Shown here: positions 6,034 through 7,964 of the stretch, in pieces
Layout: the number at the start of each line of letters is the position of its first letter
How positions within the stretch are numbered: position 1 is the first letter of the stretch
Assembly (NCBI GenBank): GCA_903824735.1
Contig: CAIJXO010000100.1
Coordinates: 1 to 7,964 of the forward strand
Reading direction: 5' to 3'
Source of the DNA: an uncultured bacterium
Lineage (GTDB): Bacteria; Patescibacteriota; Minisyncoccia; Phycocordibacterales; GWA1-40-21
Length of the DNA stretch: 7,964 nt
Program-made: the position numbers and the translations under genes
The notes under the pieces: generated by a model
Databases searched by the model: none
Told to the model about the DNA's origin: nothing
What the model saw: the letters and a program-made list of their open reading frames with translations, nothing else

Positions 6034-7005
6034 CTACTGTTTCAACATCTGAATCACCAAACCCACCATCAAATCTTTTTTCTCCGGTCTACTTTCGGCA
6101 ATCAGTAGAGTAAGAGCGGTTAGGGAAGCAGGATTTATATTTTTGTAACCTTTTACCTTAAACTTGCGTAAAAACCAAACGAAGGCAAAAGCTCCCGATC
6201 TTTTATTACCGTCGACAAAAGGATGATTTTTAACCATGAAATATAAAAGGTGCGCCGCTTTTTCTTCAGCTGTTTCGTAAAGTGCTTTGTCTGAGAACAT
6301 CTGCATGACATTTCCGACGATTCCGTCCACGCTTCCTTTCTCACGTTCAATCGCGAATAGTTCAGTAGCTTCTTTTTTGGTCATTAGCTCGTCTCTTAAA
6401 TCTGAAATTGCCGAGACTAAGTCGGTGCTTGTGAGCTTTACATTTTTCTTTGTAGTACCCCGTACCCTTAGTGTTTCCTTATCGTATGCATCAAGTGATA
6501 CCCAGGTGCTGGCAAATTCTTTGATCAAATCCAAAACAGCCTTCGGGTCGAGATTTACATGCTCTGGTAGCAATGCTTGGATATTAGCTACCGTCTTCAT
6601 GAAAGCTTCGTAATTATTTTTAATCTTACTTCTATTAATTACAAAGCCGTCAATAATATAACTGCGGAGGGTTTTGGTGGCCCACTGGCGAAATCTCGTT
6701 CCCATGACAGAATTTATTCGATATCCAGTCGCAATAATAATGTCTAGATTGTAGATATCCACCTCTCTTTTAACTAGTCTGCCAGACTCATTTTGAACTA
6801 GTTCCTGTTTGGAACTAGTTGATGCCCTCTCAAGCTCCTTTTCTTTGTAGATGTTATTAATATGCTTGGAGATTGCTTGAGGGTTCACCCCAAATATTTG
6901 GGCCATTTGCATGCGATTAGCCCAGATGGTCTCATGGCGAATATCACCGCGGAGCTCTATCGCACCACCTTTAGCCTGATAAATTATCGGTTTGTTATTT
7001 TTCAT
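6034..7005 (-). CDS. RhuM-family / Fic (Doc-like) fusion protein
   Basis: A 323-aa two-part protein. Residues about 5-130 match the RhuM (virulence_RhuM) pattern: a short beta segment, ETIWANRMQMAQIFGV with a helix-turn-helix-like AQIFGVNPQAISKHINNIY (35-53), YNLDIIIATGYRINS (85-99) and FRQWATKTLR. Residues about 200-323 form a Fic/Doc domain with HPFVDGNKRSG (261-271). The active-site His261, Asp265 and Asn267 are present. Lys268 replaces the Gly of AMP-transferring Fic enzymes, as in the kinase-like toxin Doc, and the second Arg is absent. No [ST]xxxE[GN] inhibitory motif and no Phd-like antitoxin gene is visible. RhuM-Fic/Doc fusions occur widely, but their targets are generally not established. 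The C-terminus ends flush against tRNA-Ala. No SD; an extended -10 lies 7 bases before the ATG. Confidence 0.9.
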   Translation of the reverse strand: MKNNKPIIYQAKGGAIELRGDIRHETIWANRMQMAQIFGVNPQAISKHINNIYKEKELERASTSSKQELVQNESGRLVKREVDIYNLDIIIATGYRINSVMGTRFRQWATKTLRSYIIDGFVINRSKIKNNYEAFMKTVANIQALLPEHVNLDPKAVLDLIKEFASTWVSLDAYDKETLRVRGTTKKNVKLTSTDLVSAISDLRDELMTKKEATELFAIEREKGSVDGIVGNVMQMFSDKALYETAEEKAAHLLYFMVKNHPFVDGNKRSGAFAFVWFLRKFKVKGYKNINPASLTALTLLIAESRPEKKDLMVGLVIQMLKQ

Positions 7006-7012
7006 AAGGTTA

Positions 7013-7041
7013 AGTCTAACAGCAATCGAAATACCTCACAA
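7013..7041 (-). promoter_or_regulatory. Promoter of rhuM-fic (extended -10)
   Basis: Minus strand: TTGTGA (7041-7036), a 17-bp spacer and TAGACT (7018-7013) preceded by TGT. The ATG follows 7 bases after the -10, again predicting a leaderless or almost leaderless mRNA. A perfect DnaA-box 9-mer (TTATCCACA, 7051-7043 minus) lies just upstream, probably by chance. Confidence 0.4.
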
Positions 7042-7141
7042 CTGTGGATAAATCGGGTACATTACCATGACCTTACTCCACTCCCACAGCTCCGTTAGAA
7101 TATGGTCCCAATAGAATCCGACTGGGTCCACAAGCGTTAAG

Positions 7142-7166
7142 AAAATCTGCCTTGAGGCAGATTTTT
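7142..7166. terminator. Bidirectional intrinsic terminator-like hairpin
   Basis: AAAATCTGCC (7142-7151) pairs perfectly with GGCAGATTTT (7156-7165) around TTGA, with T-rich tails on either strand. An outer CAAGC (7131-7135)/GCTTG (7168-7172) can extend it. It lies upstream of rhuM-fic on that gene's strand, so it could stop transcripts entering from the right or protect the downstream region. Confidence 0.55.
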
Positions 7167-7172
7167 AGCTTG

Positions 7173-7261
7173 GGGAAGGCGGAGCGATGTTTTGCTAGCA
7201 AGCAAAACCGCGAGCCAGGGTCGTGAAAATTCCGAGCGACGGCGAGGAATTATTCCTGACC
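7173..7261. repeat. Compound double-hairpin element
   Basis: Two adjacent hairpins. The first is GTTTTGCT (7189-7196)/AGCAAAAC (7201-7208), bounded by GGC and GCC. The second is AATTCC (7228-7233)/GGAATT (7246-7251), bounded by GGTC (7219-7222) and GACC (7258-7261). Both contain GAGCGA and GCGAG motifs in matching places, so they look built to one plan. The base composition is much richer in G and C than the AT-rich DNA to its right. It is probably a dispersed intergenic repeat family; one window cannot prove copy number. Confidence 0.4.
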
Positions 7262-7327
7262 ACTACGTATATACTCTATATATTTCAACAGATATTTTGA
7301 ATACTCGAGTGGTGTTCAGAACTTTCA
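7260..7327. repeat. 68-bp direct repeat, copy 1
   Basis: The first 41 bases (7260-7300, starting CCACTACGTATATAC) are identical to 7719-7759. The remaining 27 bases align to 7760-7785 with 7 substitutions, all transitions, and one single-base gap. It borders the double-hairpin element on the left and the 94-aa gene on the right. Confidence 0.9.
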
Positions 7328-7332
7328 CTATA

Positions 7333-7341
7333 TGATAAAAT
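7333..7341 (+). promoter_or_regulatory. Extended -10 of the 94-aa membrane protein gene
   Basis: TGATAAAAT (7333-7341) is an extended -10 with a 5/6 match, ending 7 bases before the ATG at 7349. The -35 region (TGTTCA, 7313-7318) is weak and lies inside repeat copy 1. Confidence 0.4.
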
Positions 7342-7348
7342 ACTGTGC

Positions 7349-7633
7349 ATGAAGTTTAAAAAATATTTACTAACTATATTATTTGCATATTTTCCATTGG
7401 CTGTTGTAGTAACATATTTAGCTAGTGTAGTGACGCGGTATAATGTCTTTGGAAATAATGTTTGGTACGACCTTCTTGTGGGTATATATGCCTTATACAT
7501 TGGAGTTATAATTTCATTTGTCTATATACTTCAGTTTATTATTTCAAGTGTTAAAAAGGAAACAACTAAACTTGATAAAATTCTTTTTTCTGTATATTTA
7601 ATTTGTCTTATCGGCGCATTATTTTTTATCTGA
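7349..7633 (+). CDS. Small membrane protein, 94 aa, three predicted helices
   Basis: I do not recognise the family. The protein starts MKFKKYLLTILFAYFPLAVV: two lysine-rich positions, then a hydrophobic helix (about 6-28). A short polar loop (TRYNVFGNNVWYD) leads to a second helix (about 41-66, GIYALYIGVIISFVYILQF). The charged segment SSVKKETTKLDK (67-77) precedes a third helix (about 78-94) that ends the protein. The positive charges before helix 1 and after helix 2 favour a cytoplasmic N-terminus. The gene is AT-rich, flanked by two direct repeats and next to an IS30, so it looks like acquired cargo. No SD; an extended -10 is 7 bases before the ATG. A toxin, immunity or transport accessory role cannot be told apart. 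Confidence 0.6.
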   Translation: MKFKKYLLTILFAYFPLAVVVTYLASVVTRYNVFGNNVWYDLLVGIYALYIGVIISFVYILQFIISSVKKETTKLDKILFSVYLICLIGALFFI

Positions 7634-7718
7634 ATAGGCAGTATATAATCGTATATCATCCAAGCTTTCTTTAAGCAAACTGTGGCTGCTAATTAGTTCT
7701 GAAAGCCACTCCATATGT

Positions 7719-7785
7719 CCACTACGTATATACTCTATATATTTCAACAGATATTTTGAGTACCCAAGCAGTGTTTAAAATTTCA
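7719..7785. repeat. 67-bp direct repeat, copy 2
   Basis: Second copy of the repeat at 7260-7327, offset by 459 bp. The first 41 bases are identical, followed by a diverged part. It lies 10 bp before the orphan promoter at 7795. Confidence 0.9.
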
Positions 7786-7794
7786 TACGGTAAT

Positions 7795-7823
7795 TTGACA
7801 AGTTATCACATGGGTGATATACT
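7795..7823 (+). promoter_or_regulatory. Strong orphan sigma70-type promoter
   Basis: Consensus TTGACA (7795-7800), an ideal 17-bp spacer and TATACT (7818-7823), also preceded by TGA to make an extended -10. This is the best promoter in the window. Transcription would begin near 7830 and run at once into the IS30 end at 7841. The gene it once served was probably separated from it by the insertion. Confidence 0.7.
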
Positions 7824-7840
7824 ACTAACAGAATCAGTTA

Positions 7841-7868
7841 TGTAAATCTTGGGGTGAAATGCAACTCA
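7841..7868 (+). repeat. IS30 terminal inverted repeat (tnp-distal, IRR)
   Basis: A 28-bp end read inward on the plus strand. It begins TGTAAATCTTGGGG and ends TGAAATGCAACTCA. It matches 22 of 28 positions of the left-hand repeat at 89-116. It lies 4 bp beyond the transposase stop codon. Confidence 0.85.
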
Positions 7869-7872
7869 ACTA

Positions 7873-7964
7873 CTAATTACTACTAAGTATACCATACTCT
7901 CTCGCGACTTCATTGGCACTACGATATCGTAGTGTTTTTCTGTATTTGTTATTCAGTATCTCAA
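7873..7964 (-). CDS. IS30-family transposase, C-terminal fragment cut by window edge
   Basis: The minus-strand frame entering from the right reads LNNKYRKTLRYRSANEVA and then REYGILSSN before TAG at 7875-7873. This matches the conserved end of IS30-family DDE transposases (LNxRPRKxLGYxTPxEV). Here Gly and Thr-Pro are replaced by Arg and Ser-Ala, so it is a somewhat divergent member. The catalytic residues lie outside the window. Two stop codons follow in a row, and the inverted repeat begins 4 bp further. It may come from the same IS type as the left-edge fragment, since both the orientation and the end sequences agree. Confidence 0.82.
   Translation of the reverse strand, partial: EILNNKYRKTLRYRSANEVAREYGILSSN
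7917..7939 (+). terminator. Antisense-oriented terminator inside the IS30 transposase gene
   Basis: CACTACGATATCGTAGTG (7917-7934) is a perfect 18-bp palindrome followed by TTTTT (7935-7939) on the plus strand. It overlaps transposase codons for T-L-R-Y-R-S on the other strand. It would stop plus-strand transcripts entering the IS, for example from the promoter at 7795-7823, giving an RNA of about 110 bases. Confidence 0.55.

Larger units (their letters stand above)
7841..7964 (-). mobile_element. IS30-family insertion sequence, partial (tnp 3' end)
   Basis: The 3' end of an IS30-family element that continues past the right edge, made of the inverted repeat (7841-7868) and the transposase C-terminus on the minus strand. 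It has the same orientation as the copy at the left edge. The bases outside the element (TTA at 7838-7840) do not match those outside the left copy (CTT at 117-119). Confidence 0.85.

Noticed and set aside
7043..7051. Perfect DnaA-box 9-mer (TTATCCACA on the minus strand) as a sign of a replication origin
   Set aside because: Only a single box, with no cluster, AT-rich unwinding element, dnaA or dnaN nearby. One exact match in 8 kb is not unusual.
7859..7876. ATG CAA CTC AAC TAC TAA after GGGGTG as a leader peptide behind the strong promoter
   Set aside because: The bases are part of the IS30 inverted repeat and are explained by it.
7917..7939. Terminator of a free-standing small RNA gene starting at 7830
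   Set aside because: The palindrome lies within transposase codons of the IS30 that starts at 7841, so an IS-internal antisense terminator is the simpler reading. A small RNA could still arise by accident.
1..7964. CRISPR array
   Set aside because: No regularly spaced short repeats. The only long direct repeat has two copies 459 bp apart with a gene between them.

Overview
The window looks like an accessory-flavoured piece of a small-genome bacterium, most likely a member of the Candidate Phyla Radiation (Patescibacteria, Parcubacteria-like). This is inferred from several features: cut-down versions of UvrA and UvrC, almost no Shine-Dalgarno sequences, many intergenic hairpin repeats, a RhuM-Fic fusion gene, and use of the standard code (no in-frame TGA). 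No ribosomal or other phylogenetic marker is present, so the assignment is tentative.

Both edges lie inside IS30-family insertion sequences. At the left edge the first 24 codons of a transposase run off on the minus strand (1-72), and its terminal inverted repeat ends at 116. At the right edge the last 29 codons of an IS30 transposase enter on the minus strand (7873-7964), and its inverted repeat begins at 7841. The two 28-bp ends match at 22 positions and face outward, so about 7.7 kb of other DNA sits between two IS30 copies in the same orientation.

117-750 has no convincing gene. It is rich in hairpins and could be a structured RNA. 751-5547 is a tight plus-strand cluster: uvrA (excision-repair ATPase, missing the insertion domain), uvrC (dual nuclease, missing its middle region and C-terminal HhH domain, with a palindromic repeat in frame between two domains) and ddl (D-Ala-D-Ala ligase for peptidoglycan). 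The genes are only 2-4 bp apart. ddl also has a perfect extended -10 inside the end of uvrC. UvrB is not in the window.

5551-6033 holds a convergent unknown gene of 107 aa and a divergently transcribed tRNA-Ala(UGC) with the G3-U70 identity pair. 6034-7005 (minus) is a RhuM-Fic/Doc fusion whose stop codon directly abuts the tRNA 3' end. 7006-7348 is noncoding, with a terminator hairpin and a compound hairpin element.

7260-7785 is AT-rich and contains a 94-aa three-helix membrane protein gene between two copies of a 67-68 bp direct repeat. A very strong sigma70-type promoter (7795-7823) then points into the right-hand IS30, which carries an antisense-oriented terminator.

A recurring theme is a TG-n-TATAAT-like extended -10 six or seven bases before the ATG at ddl, the 107-aa gene, rhuM-fic and the 94-aa gene. 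Together with the missing ribosome-binding sites, this suggests leaderless mRNAs.
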